DNA of 64,000 bases, taken from positions 38,078 through 102,077 of the forward strand of contig JACKHP010000012.1 in the NCBI GenBank assembly GCA_020638905.1, in the 5' to 3' direction. The position numbers were made by a program, and so were the translations under genes. The notes beneath the pieces were generated by a model, which did not search any database, was not told where the DNA came from, and was given only the letters and a program-made list of their open reading frames with translations. The DNA comes from Planctomycetota bacterium. GTDB lineage: Bacteria; Planctomycetota; B15-G4. Shown one piece after another: positions 36,454 through 45,626 of this stretch. How positions within the stretch are numbered: position 1 is the stretch's first letter; every line of letters starts with the position of its first letter.

Positions 36454-37158
36454 TCAGTTCCCGGAAGGGATGTCGACGAGATGCAGGAGGCAGGCCAGCG
36501 GCATCGACGCGTTGCCGACGAAGATCAACGCGGCGATGCCCAGGCTCGCCTTGCGGACGGCGTCGCGCGAACGCGCGCTCTGCAGGCCCAGCGTCTGGAA
36601 CACGCTCTGCACGCCGTGGCTGACGTGCCAGCACAGGAGCGCCATGGCAACCACGTAGGAGATCGCCACGAGCGGGTTCTGGAAGCCGAGCACGACCATC
36701 GAGAACACGTCGTGCCGCGTGGTGCCGTCGGCCAGCGTCTCGACCAGCTCGTGATTGCCCGGCTGCACGACGCCGAAGGTGAAGTGCGCCAGGTGGTAGA
36801 GCACGAAGGCGACCACCAGCAGTCCCGACATGACCATCGTCCGCGAGGCCGAGGTGGCCTGCACGCTGGTCTGGTGGGCGTAGGCGGTGGGGCGCGCCTC
36901 CTTGTTCTCGCTCGCGAGCTTGAGCGTGAGCGCCACGTGCACGCCGAACACCGCGAGCAGTCCGAGGCGCGCCGCCCACAGCAGCGGACCGAGCGACTGC
37001 AGCTTCGCGGCGTAGGAGTTGAGCGCCTCGGGTCCGGCGAACACCTGCAGGTTGCCGGCCATGTGGGCGAGGACGAACAAGAGCAGCATGAGGCCCGTGA
37101 CCGCCACGACCATCTTGCGGCCGATGGAGGTGCCGAGGCTGGCCAGCAACCCGTTCAT
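36454..37158 (-). CDS. sdhC: Succinate dehydrogenase cytochrome b subunit
   Basis: A 234-residue product from ATG 37158 with five predicted membrane helices. Histidines within helices (L-A-H-M-A-G, F-G-V-H-V-A-L, L-Y-H-L-A-H-F-T, C-W-H-V-S-H-G) are placed to bind two b hemes, as in the Wolinella/Bacillus type of complex II, which has a single large cytochrome subunit and no SdhD. No sdhD is present downstream. It anchors SdhAB and reduces quinone. It is the first gene of the operon; a TATGTT hexamer upstream on the minus strand (near 37279-37284) is a weak -10 candidate. Confidence 0.93.
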   Translation of the reverse strand: MNGLLASLGTSIGRKMVVAVTGLMLLLFVLAHMAGNLQVFAGPEALNSYAAKLQSLGPLLWAARLGLLAVFGVHVALTLKLASENKEARPTAYAHQTSVQATSASRTMVMSGLLVVAFVLYHLAHFTFGVVQPGNHELVETLADGTTRHDVFSMVVLGFQNPLVAISYVVAMALLCWHVSHGVQSVFQTLGLQSARSRDAVRKASLGIAALIFVGNASMPLACLLHLVDIPSGN

Positions 37159-37634
37159 GGAGCGTCGTCTCCGCTCGCGGGGCGCCGGACTCGGGGCTCC
37201 GCGAGGACGTCTGGGTCAGCTCGGGGCCTTCCGGGGCGGGTCGTTCCGCTCGGACGAGAGCTGACAGGGGCGCCCGAACATACGCCTTCGAGCCTGGTGA
37301 TCCCAGAGCGTGAAGCCCTACCGGTCGGCGATCGGGCGGCCTCCCCGGCCGACCGAGCGGCAATGGGATGCACTTGCGAATCGCGCCAGTTTGGCGCGAG
37401 GAGCGGCCGGATCGGCGCGAGGCTCGCGAGCCCGTCGGTGCGCGCCACGCCGCGCGTGCCCCCGCCGCGTCACCCGTCTGGCCTGGACGGCGTGCCGTCC
37501 GGGAGGACCTGCGCGGCAGTGTGCCCTGGGCGCGCCAGGATCTCGGGCGCGGGCTCGGACGCGCGGGGCTCGAATCGCTCGCGCGGCACGCGGTTTGCAA
37601 CTGTCCCCGGCCTCACCCGTCGGAGCCTGCCGGA
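37159..37634. other. Divergent intergenic region between sdhC and the Hsp20-like gene
   Basis: These 476 bp should hold the sdh promoter and that of the Hsp20-like gene. A compact palindrome CCTGGACGGC-GT-GCCGTCCGGG at 37482-37503 forms a 10-bp hairpin and could be an operator, or a heat-responsive site given the neighbour, but it is not a CIRCE element. I see no tRNA or recognisable riboswitch. Confidence 0.45.
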
Positions 37635-38087
37635 ATGCCCGGACCTCGCTGGAACCGCGACCCCGCCTCGAGCCATCGCCACCTGCCACAACGTCCCCAG
37701 CTCGGGGTCGTCGAGCGGGCCGGCGACTACGAGGTGCTGGCGGAGCTGCCCAGCTCGCGTCCCGAGGACGTGACGGTGAGACTCGACCGGGGTTCGCTCA
37801 CGATCCGGGCCAGGCGCGCCGACCCCCCGGCGAACCCCGACGAGCCCGCGGGCTGGCAGGTCTCGCTGGCCTTCGGCGATCTCGTCCGCGGCGATGCCCA
37901 GATCGTCCAGCAGGGTGTGCTGTTGATGATCACGCTGCCCAAGGCCGGCGGGACGAGCTCGCCCGGGTCCGACGGGGACGACCAGCCCGGCGCTCCCGAG
38001 CAAGACGACGACCTCCGCGGTGACCCCTGGCCTCCCGACGAGGACGCCTGGGACCGCCACGGAAGCGACGACCCCCCTCCGTCCTGA
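37635..38087 (+). CDS. Hsp20/alpha-crystallin-like protein
   Basis: A 150-residue product. ATG 37635 is preferred over the longer frame because the upstream part is arginine-rich noise. Residues 25-105 resemble the alpha-crystallin beta sandwich: Y-E-V-L-A-E-L-P, then D-V-T-V-R-L-D-R-G-S-L-T-I-R-A-R, and G-V-L-L-M-I-T-L-P-K at the end (I/L-x-I/L-P core). The C-terminal I-x-I/V tail motif is missing, replaced by an acidic Pro/Asp-rich tail. It could be a small heat-shock chaperone or a CS-domain protein. The next gene begins 48 bp on. Confidence 0.65.
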   Translation: MPGPRWNRDPASSHRHLPQRPQLGVVERAGDYEVLAELPSSRPEDVTVRLDRGSLTIRARRADPPANPDEPAGWQVSLAFGDLVRGDAQIVQQGVLLMITLPKAGGTSSPGSDGDDQPGAPEQDDDLRGDPWPPDEDAWDRHGSDDPPPS

Positions 38088-38135
38088 GGCCGGCGCCGCC
38101 TTCCGGCGCGCCTTCGCGGTCGGCATGATCGGGCC

Positions 38136-38687
38136 ATGCCGCGCCTGTTCGTCGCCCTCGACCTCCCCGAGCCGGTCAAGGCGGGTCTCGAGCACCTGTG
38201 CGGTGGCCTGCCCGGTGCGCGCTGGGTGCGCGATCGCCAGTTCCACGTCACGCTGGCCTTCCTGGGCGAGGTCGAGGGGCCGCTCGCGCGTCGCGTCGCC
38301 GAGGGGCTGCACGGCGTGCGCGCCGACCCGTTCCCGCTCGAGCTGCGCGGGGTGGGACACTTTCCGCCGCGCGGTACCCCCAAGGTGCTGTGGGTCGGCG
38401 TCGACGGGGGCCCCGAACTGCTCGCGCTGCACCACCGCGTCCACAGTCGGCTCGAACGCCTGGGTCTGCAGCTCGAGGAGCGCCGCTTCGCGCCCCACGT
38501 GACCCTGGCGCGCCTCGTCCAGCCGCCGCTGCCCGAGCTGCTGCGCTTCATGGACGAGCACATGGCCTTCCGCGAGGGACCGCTGCCGGTGACCGACTTC
38601 CAACTCATGTCGAGCGTGCTCGGCAGAAGCGGCGCCCAGCATCGGGTCGAGGCCAGCTATCCGCTCTTCGCGCGCCGGCCGGGGTAG
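38136..38687 (+). CDS. thpR: RNA 2',3'-cyclic phosphodiesterase
   Basis: A 183-residue member of the 2H phosphoesterase family, starting at ATG 38136 (M-P-R-L-F-V-A-L-D-L-P). Both catalytic H-x-T motifs are present: H-V-T-L-A-F-L-G near residue 37 and H-V-T-L-A-R-L near 119. F-P-P-R-G-T-P-K-V-L-W is typical of ThpR/LigT. The enzyme opens 2',3'-cyclic phosphates at RNA ends in the cytoplasm. The length matches the family. It lies downstream of the Hsp20-like gene with no overlap. Confidence 0.92.
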   Translation: MPRLFVALDLPEPVKAGLEHLCGGLPGARWVRDRQFHVTLAFLGEVEGPLARRVAEGLHGVRADPFPLELRGVGHFPPRGTPKVLWVGVDGGPELLALHHRVHSRLERLGLQLEERRFAPHVTLARLVQPPLPELLRFMDEHMAFREGPLPVTDFQLMSSVLGRSGAQHRVEASYPLFARRPG

Positions 38688-38827
38688 GGCCCGACGACGC
38701 GCTCCCGCGCGCGGGGGGGATCGGTCCCGCGCGCGCCGCCGGCTCGGGGCGTGGGTCGTCCGCCGCGAGGCCGCGTTGCCGCGGGCGCTCGAGCCGCCTA
38801 GAGGACCGAGTCGATGATCGGCCGGTC

Positions 38828-38856
38828 TTGTGCGCCCCGTGGCGCACCGTTAGACT
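38828..38856 (+). promoter_or_regulatory. Sigma70-like promoter for the 38912 lipoprotein gene
   Basis: TTGTGC at 38828-38833 and TAGACT at 38851-38856 have exactly 17 bp between them and lie 55 bp before the ATG. It is one of the clearest promoter matches in the window. Confidence 0.55.
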
Positions 38857-38911
38857 CCGGCCCCGAACCCAGGCGGGCCCCGTCCCGTCCTGCCCGAACC
38901 AGGTGTCCAGC

Positions 38912-39385
38912 ATGCGGGAGTCGCACGTGTCCGACCGGAACCCCTCGAAGGCTACTGTCTGGCTGACCGCGGTCGTGCTCGTTCTCGGCATGACCTCGAG
39001 CGGGTGCAGCTTCAACAACCACCTCACCTTCGGCGCCACCGAGAAGTGGGTCGCGTCGGACATCCACACCATCCCCAAGGTGGGTGGCACGATCTTCCTG
39101 TCGATCTTCGACTCGATCCTCTCGCCCTGGTTCATGATCGGCGACGAGTTCCGCTCGGAGCGCTACCACCCCGACCACAAGTACCTGACCTACGCCGGCA
39201 GCCGTGCCATCGGCCGCAGCGGCATGCCGCTCGGCTACCAGTTCATCGCCAGCATCTTCTCGATCCCGATCGAGACGGCCTACCTGCCGATCACGGGACT
39301 GGTCGACTTGGTGCGGGTGATCTGGGTCGACGACGTGCCGGTGCCCGCGAGCGCCCACGGCGGCAAGCCGAAGGCCGGCTTCTGA
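38912..39385 (+). CDS. Small lipoprotein, possibly YceK/YidQ-like
   Basis: A 157-residue product. ATG 38912 has AGGTG upstream. In-frame GTG 38927 has GGGAG 6 bp upstream and may be the true start, so the N-terminus is uncertain by five residues. The signal ends G-M-T-S-S-G-C, a lipobox. The mature protein has Y-A-G-S-R-A-I-G and then I-P-I-E-T-A-Y-L-P-I-T, reminiscent of the Y-x-G-T-R and D-L-P-x-S...D-T-x-x-L-P pattern of YceK/YidQ lipoproteins. The family assignment is tentative. Envelope location is likely. Confidence 0.65.
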   Translation: MRESHVSDRNPSKATVWLTAVVLVLGMTSSGCSFNNHLTFGATEKWVASDIHTIPKVGGTIFLSIFDSILSPWFMIGDEFRSERYHPDHKYLTYAGSRAIGRSGMPLGYQFIASIFSIPIETAYLPITGLVDLVRVIWVDDVPVPASAHGGKPKAGF

Positions 39386-39454
39386 GGTTCGGCGGGGCGC
39401 GTCGTCCGACGCGTCCCCGGTCGCCGCGCGGGGGGCCACGGCCCGTCCCGCACA

Positions 39455-39488
39455 CGAAGGCCGTGCGCCGCGAGGCGTGCGGCCTTCG
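39455..39488. terminator. Hairpin between convergent genes
   Basis: CGAAGGCCGTGCGCC (39455-39469) pairs with GGCGTGCGGCCTTCG (39474-39488) over 15 positions, two of them G-T, around a GCGA tetraloop. It has no T-run. It lies between the lipoprotein stop (39385) and the stop of the convergent minus-strand gene (39516), so it could serve both. Confidence 0.6.
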
Positions 39489-39515
39489 CGCGTCCAGAGG
39501 GAGACCCGGCCGGGG

Positions 39516-40766
39516 TCAGGGAGCGGGGATCCACTCGCCGGCGACCAGGTCGGCGTAGAGCGCCGCGGCGATCACGGCGTGCCCGCGTGAGGTGTAGTGG
39601 CCGGTGTCGTGCAGCAGGAAGAGCGATTCGTCGCCGTGCTCGAGCTGGTCGCCGGGATGGCTGACGCCGTCGGCGTCGGTCCACGTGAGCTCGGACAGGT
39701 CGTGGGTCGTCCAGGCCTCGAGCTGCTTGCTCCGGATCTCGGCCACGAGGGGCTGCATCGGCGGCTCGAAGAGCGGCTGCGGATTGCAGTGCACCACGCG
39801 CGGGCGCCGGTCCCAGGTCCAGCCGGCCCACAGGCTCTCGGCGCCGAGGATCTGCGGCTGGAAGAGCTTGCGCCAGCGCGGGAGCGAGACGATCGCCAGG
39901 TGTCCGCCGTCGGCCTCGACCTCCGAGAGCACCTCGTCCATGCGGGCCTGGGCGGCCTCGCGGTAGGGCTTGGCCTCGCGCGCGAACGGTTGCTCGGTGA
40001 GGAAGGTGTCGAGGTCGATCCACTCCTTCTGCGCCTTGCGGTCGCGGGTCGGCAGGGTGGGGATCCAGCGGTTGATGATGGTGCGGTTCAGGAAGTCGAA
40101 CGTCGCGGTGCGCAGGACCTCGGTGCGGAAGTCGTAGTGCGGGTCGTCGACGCTCGGCTTCATCGGCATGATGTCGTGCGGATGGAACGGCACCACGAGC
40201 AGGTCGGGCCGGTACGGACGGATGTCGTCCTCGTACACGCGCGCCATCTGCTCGAAGACGTAGCCCTGCACGGCGAAGTTCATCACGAGCACGTCGCGCG
40301 GGTCGCCCGCGGCGGCGAAGCGCTCGCGCAGCGCGTCCTCGAGCCGGCGCGCGAAGGTCTCCTCGACGGGGACGCTCGTGCCGTAGGTCATCGAGTTGCC
40401 CACGAACGCCACGCGGTAGAGCGTCTCGTCCTTCTGCCACGTGCCGTCGGCGGCGCGTACCGGGGGCGCCCACTCGCGATCGCGGAAGCCCTCCGCGTTG
40501 ATGTCCTCACGCACGGTCATGTCGCGTGACCAGCGCTGCTGCTCGGGGAGCATGACCCAGCCGTAGCGTTCGCTCTGCTCGGTCACGACCCAGTGGCCGA
40601 TGCCGCCCAGTCCCCACCAGTCGCGCGCGCCGGCGGTCTGCATGAGCCACTCGAGGCCGCCCAGCAGGACGACCACCGCGAGCGTGCGCCAGCCGATCAC
40701 GGAGCGCGGGCCGCGGGGCGCGTCGGCGGGGGCGGGGTCGGCGGGGGTCGTCACGGGGTCGTCCAC
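39516..40766 (-). CDS. AlgX/AlgJ-like SGNH acyltransferase or esterase
   Basis: A 416-residue product from GTG 40766, 4 bp after the stop of the MBOAT gene. A membrane helix spans about residues 27-45. The SGNH-type block F-V-G-N-S-M-T-Y-G has the nucleophile Ser in the usual G-(D/N)-S setting, and D-T-G-H-Y-T-S-R-G-H near the C-terminus provides the catalytic Asp/His. The pairing of this type with a membrane O-acyltransferase recalls AlgI with AlgJ/AlgX, which O-acetylate an exopolysaccharide in the periplasm. The target polymer is not evident. A second in-frame GTG nearby is an alternative start. Confidence 0.78.
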   Translation of the reverse strand: MDDPVTTPADPAPADAPRGPRSVIGWRTLAVVVLLGGLEWLMQTAGARDWWGLGGIGHWVVTEQSERYGWVMLPEQQRWSRDMTVREDINAEGFRDREWAPPVRAADGTWQKDETLYRVAFVGNSMTYGTSVPVEETFARRLEDALRERFAAAGDPRDVLVMNFAVQGYVFEQMARVYEDDIRPYRPDLLVVPFHPHDIMPMKPSVDDPHYDFRTEVLRTATFDFLNRTIINRWIPTLPTRDRKAQKEWIDLDTFLTEQPFAREAKPYREAAQARMDEVLSEVEADGGHLAIVSLPRWRKLFQPQILGAESLWAGWTWDRRPRVVHCNPQPLFEPPMQPLVAEIRSKQLEAWTTHDLSELTWTDADGVSHPGDQLEHGDESLFLLHDTGHYTSRGHAVIAAALYADLVAGEWIPAP

Positions 40767-40770
40767 GGCG

Positions 40771-42222
40771 TCAGAACTGGAAGTACACGAACGGCGAGAG
40801 GCCCGGAGGCCGCAGCGCGAAGAGCAGCACGATCGACGCGGCCAGTACGGCGCCCTGGCCCAGCGCGGGCACGCGGTCCCACGCGCCCTCGAGGCGCGCC
40901 TGCCAGCGGTCCGGCATGAGATGCGTCGCGTAGCCGAGGATCATGATCGTGCGGATCTGCCACGGGAGCGCGACCCACGCGTCGGCCAGCGAACCGCCGG
41001 TCCAGTCGAAGAGCTCGCGCGTGGCCGTCCAGAAGCTCGTCATGTCGGCGCAGCGGAAGAGCACCATCGAGTACGCCACGACGTGGAACGTGACGAGTCC
41101 GCTGACGAGCTTGACCGGCCACGAGTCGGGCAGCTTCCCGCCGGGGATGAGTTGGCGCGCGATGCGCACGACCACCAGCAGCGCGCCGTGGTACATGCCC
41201 CACAGCACGAAGGTCCACGCGGCGCCGTGCCACAGGCCCACCAGCGTCCAGGCCACGAACGCGTTGCGGCAGGCCTTCCACAGGCCGATGCGGCTGCCTC
41301 CCAGGCCGATGTAGACGTAGTCGGTGAACCAGCTCGACATCGAGATGTGCCAGCGCGACCAGAAGTCCTCGAGGCTGACCGACTTGAACGGCGCGTCGAA
41401 GTTCTTGCGCAGCTCGAAGCCCAGCACGCGCGCGCTGCCGATGGCGATGTCGCTGTAGCCGGCGAAGTCGCCGTAGAGCTGAAGCGCGTAGGCGTACGTC
41501 GCGAGCAGCAGCCGCGCCGAGCCGAGCTGATCGAGGCTGGACGCGTCGTGGAACGCGAGGTCGACCACGTGGGCGCCGAGCACGTCGGCCATCAGCAGCT
41601 TCTTCACCAGGCCGCGCAGGATCTGGAACAGGCCCGAGCTGAGCTGGCGCGCGTCGAAGCGCGGCGGGTTCTCGAGCTGCGGGACGAAGTCGACCGCGCG
41701 TACGATGGGTCCCGCGACGAGCTGCGGGAAGAACGACACGAACAGCGCGAAGTCGAGGAAGTTCCTCGTCGGCTGCATGCGTCCCTTGTAGATGTCGATC
41801 GTGTAGGACAGCGTCTGGAACGTGTAGAAGCTGATGCCGACCGGAAGCACCACGTCGAGGTGCCAGAGCGACACGTCGACGCCGAGGTGCGAGAAGGCCT
41901 GCTCGAAGCTGCCGACGAAGAAGTCGAAGTACTTGAAGACGCCCAGCAGCCCCAGGTTCATGGTCAGGCTGACGCCCATCCAGCGCTTCGCGACCGACTC
42001 GTGCCCGGCCTCGCGGGCGCGCTGGATGCCGAGGCCCGAGAAGTAGTCGATCACCGTCGAGAGCGCGAGCAGCGACGTGTACGTCCAGTCGGCCTGGCCG
42101 TAGAACCAGTAGCTGGCCAGCAGCACCATCGTGTGGCGCAGCGACCGCCGCTCCCGCCACGTCCAGAACAGGACGTAGACGGTCCAGAGGAAGAGGATGT
42201 AGCTGAAGCTGTTGAACAGCAT
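40771..42222 (-). CDS. MBOAT-family O-acyltransferase, AlgI-like
   Basis: A 483-residue multi-helix protein from ATG 42222 (M-L-F-N-S-F-S-Y-I-L-F-L). It has the hallmark MBOAT motifs: Y-G-D-F-A-G-Y-S-D-I-A-I-G, D-F-W-S-R-W-H-I-S-M-S-S-W and the catalytic His in G-L-W-H-G-A-A-W. It is nearest in style to AlgI/DltB-type exporters of acetyl groups. The early L-P-V-G-I-S-F-Y-T-F-Q segment is also typical. It probably passes acetyl groups across the inner membrane to the SGNH protein encoded 4 bp downstream. Confidence 0.92.
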   Translation of the reverse strand: MLFNSFSYILFLWTVYVLFWTWRERRSLRHTMVLLASYWFYGQADWTYTSLLALSTVIDYFSGLGIQRAREAGHESVAKRWMGVSLTMNLGLLGVFKYFDFFVGSFEQAFSHLGVDVSLWHLDVVLPVGISFYTFQTLSYTIDIYKGRMQPTRNFLDFALFVSFFPQLVAGPIVRAVDFVPQLENPPRFDARQLSSGLFQILRGLVKKLLMADVLGAHVVDLAFHDASSLDQLGSARLLLATYAYALQLYGDFAGYSDIAIGSARVLGFELRKNFDAPFKSVSLEDFWSRWHISMSSWFTDYVYIGLGGSRIGLWKACRNAFVAWTLVGLWHGAAWTFVLWGMYHGALLVVVRIARQLIPGGKLPDSWPVKLVSGLVTFHVVAYSMVLFRCADMTSFWTATRELFDWTGGSLADAWVALPWQIRTIMILGYATHLMPDRWQARLEGAWDRVPALGQGAVLAASIVLLFALRPPGLSPFVYFQF

Positions 42223-42433
42223 CGCGAGCGTCGGTGGGCGGCCGTCCTCGGCGAGCGGGCCGGCGGCGCGGCGGGGCAGGGCGTCGCCGGGGGGACGGGG
42301 ACTGTATCGGCTGGGCGAGCCGTCCGCGAAACCCCGATTCGGGTCGCCGTCCGACGGCGGGACGGGAGCCGGGGATCCTAGCAGGTCGGGGGCCCGGGCC
42401 GCGGGCGTCCGCGCGGGACGCGCCCGCGGACGC

Positions 42434-45400
42434 TCAGCTCCCGAGCAGGCGCCGCGTCTCGTCGACCAGCGCCAGCGGACGATCGGCGTCGCCCCACAGC
42501 GCGAGGACGCGCTCGAGGAGCTCGCGTCCCCGGGCGGCGTCGCCACGCGCGAGGTGCGCCCGTCCCAGCTCGAAGAGCGCCCGCACGTACGGCACGGGAT
42601 GGGTCGAACGTCCGAAGCCCGAGTCGACCAGCCGTTGCCGCGCCGACTCGGCCGCCGGCGCGTCGCCCGCCGCGTCGCAGGCCCGCGCCAGCGTGTCGAG
42701 CAGCAGCGCCGCGAAGCTGCTCGTGCTGCCGTACCAGTCGAAGTCCGGTCTCCAGTGGCTGGTCGTCGCGGTGAGCAGGTCGCGCGCACCGCTCGCGTCG
42801 CCCTGCTGCAGGAGCAGCTCGGCCGCGAGTCCGTCGGAGAACATCGCGCAGGACGGATCGCGGGTGCGCGCCACGAGCCCGCGCAGCGCGTCCTCGTGCA
42901 CCCGGGCGGCCGCGAGATCGCCGGTGAGCGCGGCGAAGCGTCCGGCGAGGTAGCGGGCCCGCAGGCCCTCGGGCTGGAGCACGAGGGACGACTCGGCCGC
43001 GTCGCGCGCACCCCGCGGGTCGTCGAGCAGCAGGCGCAGCTCGGCCTCGAGGGCGCAGGCCGCCACGCCCATGCCGCCGCGGAAGCCGTCGTCGTCGACG
43101 AAGCCCTGGCGCGCGAGCACGCCCAGGTCGTCGAGGGCCGGGTCGAAGCGTCCGCGCAGCGTGCGGTAGGCGGCGCGCAGCCGTCGGGCCCAGGCGCCGT
43201 AGGTCGGGCTCTCGGGGACGCGCATGCTCTCGACCGCGTCCCAGTCGTCGGCGAGCAGGGCGATCTCGGTCACGAAGTAGAGGTCGAGCCCGCCGGCCGC
43301 GAGGGTCTTCGCGTCGCGCCAGGCGTCGGCCACGTCGCCGTCGAGGGCCGTCACCATCGCGCCGAGGACCTTGGCGCGGTCGACCGACTCGGTGGCCTCC
43401 CACTGGGCCAGATGGCTGCGCGCGAGGGCGATGTCGCCGCGGACGGCGCGGTCGAGGACCATGTGGTCGTAGGCGTGCTTGAAGCCGGGTTCGCGCGCGA
43501 GCAGGCGCTCGAGGCGCTCGGCGCCCAGGGCCGGCGCGGGATCGCTGCACGAGTGGGTCTCGATCTCGGCCAGGATGTACTCGGCGAACGGGTCGCGTCC
43601 GTCGCTCGGCCCGTCGAACACCACGCCCAGGTCGGCGAGCTGCGCGAGGGCGGCCTGGTAGTGCCCGTTGAGGTAGGCCAGGTTGGCGCGCGCCAGGGGA
43701 CGTTCGCTCGCCTGCAGGCGGTCTTCGCGCTCGACCGCGTCCTCGGCGGCCGACAGGGCGTCCGGCTCGCGGCCGGCGAAGCGCAGCGCGATCGAGAGCG
43801 CGAGCGAGGCGCGCGCGTGGCCGGGGTCTTCACGGATGGCGCGCACGAGGGGCTCGACCGCACCGGCCCAGTCGCTCGCGTGCAGCAGGCGCTGGCCGTC
43901 GGCGAACTGGATGCGGGCGTTCTTCGTGATGCCGAGCAGGTCGCGCAGCCGCTCCTCGTCGGGCGCCTCGGAGGGGTCGACCCGCAGTGCGACCAGCACC
44001 TCGCGCGCGACGTCCGCCACGAGGGCGAGGTCCTCGTCGTCGGAGGGCAGCGGTCGCCGGTTCCAGATCACGACGCCGCCCGAGACGGTCTGCAGTTCGA
44101 GCGTGAGCATCGTCGAGCCGGCGTCGTCCGCCAGGCCGAGCTGCAGAAGGTGGCTCGAACCGGCTTCCCTCGCGGCCCTCAGCGCGGCCGAGCTCGTGAG
44201 CGCGTCGGGGTCGTCGCCGAGTTCCCAGGCGCGATCGGCGAGCGCGCTGCGCGACACGAGCCGCAGTCCGTCGAGGTTGCCGAAGGCCGTGCCGAACGCC
44301 TGGTCGAGCACCTGCCGCCGTTTGTCGGCGGGCGAGTCGCCGAGCACCACGACCGAGAGCACCGGCGTGTCGGACGAGCCGGACGCGGCCCCGTGCGCGA
44401 ACCACCAGCCGAGCATGGCGGCGATCGCGATCGTCGCCGCCCCGACGAGCAGGTCGCGGCGGCGCACGGGACGGCGCAGACCGCGTCCCGTGTCGGCGAT
44501 CGACTCGAGTTCGGCCGCGACCTCGTCCATCGAGGCCCAGCGCTCGTCCTTGTCCTTGCGCAGGCAGCGTGTCACGACGTGGGCCAGCGGGCGCGGGACG
44601 TCGCGCACGAGACCGTCGACGGCGGGCGGCTCGTGGGTCAGGATCGCGCCGATGGTCTGGCTCAGGCTCTTGCCGCGGAAGGCCGGCCTGCCCGTGAGCA
44701 ACTCGAACAGCACGCAGCCGAACGAGAACACGTCGGTGCGCCGGTCGACGGGCCGGCGATGCACCTGCTCGGGCGACATGTAGCCCGGCGTGCCCATCTC
44801 GAGGTCGGCGGTCTCGATCGTCGAGCCCGCGCTGCTGTCCTGCTCGGCGAGCTTGGCGAGGCCGAAGTCGAGGATCTTCGGTGCGCCGTGGCTCGTGACC
44901 ATCACGTTCGCCGGCTTCAGGTCGCGGTGGATCACGCCGCGCTCGTGGGCGAAGGCCAGCGCACGCGCGAGCGGCAACATGAGCGCGATCACGTCGGCGG
45001 GGGGCGAGGCACCGCGGGCGACGCGCTTGTTGAGCGTCTCGCCCTCCAGGAACTCGAACACGATGTAGTCGCGCTCGCCCTGCTGCCCGAGCTCGTGGAT
45101 CGTGGTGATGTTCGGGTGGTTGAGCGTGCTGACCAGCCGCGCCTCGCGACGGAAGAGCTGCCGCACGAGCGGGCGCAGCAGCAGGCGCTGGTGGATGAAC
45201 TTGATCGCCACCCGACGCGGGAGACGCGTGTCGCGGGCCTCCCAGACCTCGCCCATGCCGCCGTGCCCGACGAGTCGCACGAGGGTGTAGTTGCCCAGGC
45301 TGGCGCCCTCGGCCACGTTGCCCAGGACGAAGCCGCCGGCGGCGCCCGGGCGCGGTGCCGAGTCGTCCTGCGCGAGCACGGCGAGCACCTCGCGCAGCAG

Positions 45401-45577
45401 CTCGTCGTCGGCGCCCGTCGAGCGCAGCCAGGTCTCGCGTTCCGGGGCCTCGAGGTCGAGAGCCCCCTGCACGAGGTCGAGGATGCGCCTCTCGCGTTCG
45501 GGCTCGGACAGCGGACCTTCTCCCCCGTGGATCGCTCCGGGCAGCCGCGCCTCGGGCCGCCTGGAATCGCCGTTCAT
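42434..45577 (-). CDS. Serine/threonine protein kinase with C-terminal TPR-like sensor region
   Basis: A 1047-residue protein from ATG 45577. An N-terminal ~90-residue helical region precedes a complete kinase domain: glycine loop G-H-G-G-M-G-E-V near 104-111, Lys126 in A-I-K-F, H-R-D-L-K-P-A-N at 217-224, D-F-G at 237-239 and G-T-P-G-Y-M-S-P-E. A single membrane helix follows near residue 390-410. The remaining ~600 residues are helical, Ala/Leu-rich repeats of the TPR type, probably outside the cytoplasm, with an alpha/beta start (V-V-V-L-G-D-S). All catalytic residues are present. This architecture is common in Planctomycetota. Its start faces the PP-loop gene across 49 bp. Confidence 0.9.
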   Translation of the reverse strand: MNGDSRRPEARLPGAIHGGEGPLSEPERERRILDLVQGALDLEAPERETWLRSTGADDELLREVLAVLAQDDSAPRPGAAGGFVLGNVAEGASLGNYTLVRLVGHGGMGEVWEARDTRLPRRVAIKFIHQRLLLRPLVRQLFRREARLVSTLNHPNITTIHELGQQGERDYIVFEFLEGETLNKRVARGASPPADVIALMLPLARALAFAHERGVIHRDLKPANVMVTSHGAPKILDFGLAKLAEQDSSAGSTIETADLEMGTPGYMSPEQVHRRPVDRRTDVFSFGCVLFELLTGRPAFRGKSLSQTIGAILTHEPPAVDGLVRDVPRPLAHVVTRCLRKDKDERWASMDEVAAELESIADTGRGLRRPVRRRDLLVGAATIAIAAMLGWWFAHGAASGSSDTPVLSVVVLGDSPADKRRQVLDQAFGTAFGNLDGLRLVSRSALADRAWELGDDPDALTSSAALRAAREAGSSHLLQLGLADDAGSTMLTLELQTVSGGVVIWNRRPLPSDDEDLALVADVAREVLVALRVDPSEAPDEERLRDLLGITKNARIQFADGQRLLHASDWAGAVEPLVRAIREDPGHARASLALSIALRFAGREPDALSAAEDAVEREDRLQASERPLARANLAYLNGHYQAALAQLADLGVVFDGPSDGRDPFAEYILAEIETHSCSDPAPALGAERLERLLAREPGFKHAYDHMVLDRAVRGDIALARSHLAQWEATESVDRAKVLGAMVTALDGDVADAWRDAKTLAAGGLDLYFVTEIALLADDWDAVESMRVPESPTYGAWARRLRAAYRTLRGRFDPALDDLGVLARQGFVDDDGFRGGMGVAACALEAELRLLLDDPRGARDAAESSLVLQPEGLRARYLAGRFAALTGDLAAARVHEDALRGLVARTRDPSCAMFSDGLAAELLLQQGDASGARDLLTATTSHWRPDFDWYGSTSSFAALLLDTLARACDAAGDAPAAESARQRLVDSGFGRSTHPVPYVRALFELGRAHLARGDAARGRELLERVLALWGDADRPLALVDETRRLLGS

Positions 45578-45626
45578 TCTAGCGGCGAGGGCTCGCGTGG
45601 CGCGAGCCGTCTGGTACCGTCCCGGC

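Noticed and set aside
37482..37503. CIRCE heat-shock operator upstream of the Hsp20-like gene
   Set aside because: The palindrome does not have the TTAGCACTC / GAGTGCTAA arms and the loop is 2 nt, not 9.
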